Source: Choristoneura fumiferana
Lineage: Eukaryota; Arthropoda; Insecta; Lepidoptera; Tortricidae
Direction of reading: 5' to 3'
Assembly: GCF_025370935.1 (NCBI RefSeq)
Contig: NC_133473.1
Span: 2,982,741-3,046,740, forward strand
DNA: 64,000 nucleotides
Shown in pieces: positions 63,905-64,000 of the stretch. Numbering within the stretch: the stretch's first letter is position 1; every line of letters starts with the position of its first letter. The notes under the pieces are model-generated. The model ran no database searches. It was given only the letters and a program-made list of their open reading frames with translations, and had not been told where the DNA came from. The translations under genes were made by a program, and so were the position numbers.

Positions 63905-64000
63905 TTAAAATAATGACCGATAACTCACGTTTAAATCGAGTTTAGCTAGCGAGTTTAGACGTGAGTTAGGGTCATTATATTTAATATGAGTGAAAACGGT
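63905..64000. mobile_element. Penelope-type P1 arm, cut by window end
   Basis: aatgaccgataactcacgtt, aatcgagtttagctag and gtgagttagggtcattatat facing each other. Confidence 0.6.

Noticed and set aside
1..64000. CRISPR arrays, operons or bacterial insertion sequences
   Set aside because: The window is eukaryotic; repeated units are transposon-derived with irregular spacing.

Overview
The window is AT-rich, repeat-dense eukaryotic DNA from an insect, almost certainly a moth or butterfly. The evidence is split genes with GT-AG introns, RTE-type LINE 3' ends that finish in (GAT)n tails, tRNA-derived SINEs, Penelope-like element remnants and many short inverted-repeat DNA transposons of the kinds common in Lepidoptera. 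I see no bacterial gene organisation, CRISPR array or rRNA. About 4-5% of the window is protein-coding.

Left 26 kb (1-26,514): one complete gene on the minus strand, rebuilt here exon by exon. It encodes a 458-residue proton-coupled amino acid transporter of the SLC36/PAT family, related to Drosophila pathetic and CG1139. Nine coding exons run from the ATG at 26,430 down to the TGA at 3,290. Every splice junction is phase-consistent and the total of 1,377 nt divides by three. The introns are packed with mobile elements. Several lie within tens of bases of splice sites, and a 449-bp inverted-repeat element lies where the 3' UTR should end.

Middle 36 kb (26,515-62,570): no convincing cellular coding exon. 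It is either intergenic or the long first intron of the transporter. Two candidate untranslated leader exons with strong minus-strand donors are noted, ending at 53,444 and 36,720. The region is a mosaic: PIF/Harbinger-like and hAT MITEs with identifiable target-site duplications, hairpin MITEs, RTE and jockey-like LINE fragments, a Penelope-like remnant with a decayed GIY-YIG domain, hammerhead-like motifs in Penelope-type repeats, and several unnamed dispersed families. I named these A to K for internal reference.

Right end (62,570-64,000): a plus-strand gene starts with a TATA-like box at -31 and an arthropod TCAGT initiator. It encodes a secreted, acidic, low-complexity protein with four GLPN/GLPT motifs. 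Two coding exons are visible and the gene runs off the window.

The two genes show no evident functional link. What stands out is the mobile-element stratigraphy (nested insertions that can be ordered by their duplications), the crowding of insertions against the transporter's splice sites, and two motif-bearing element types: a hAT MITE with four TATCGATA octamers and the hammerhead-like Penelope repeats.
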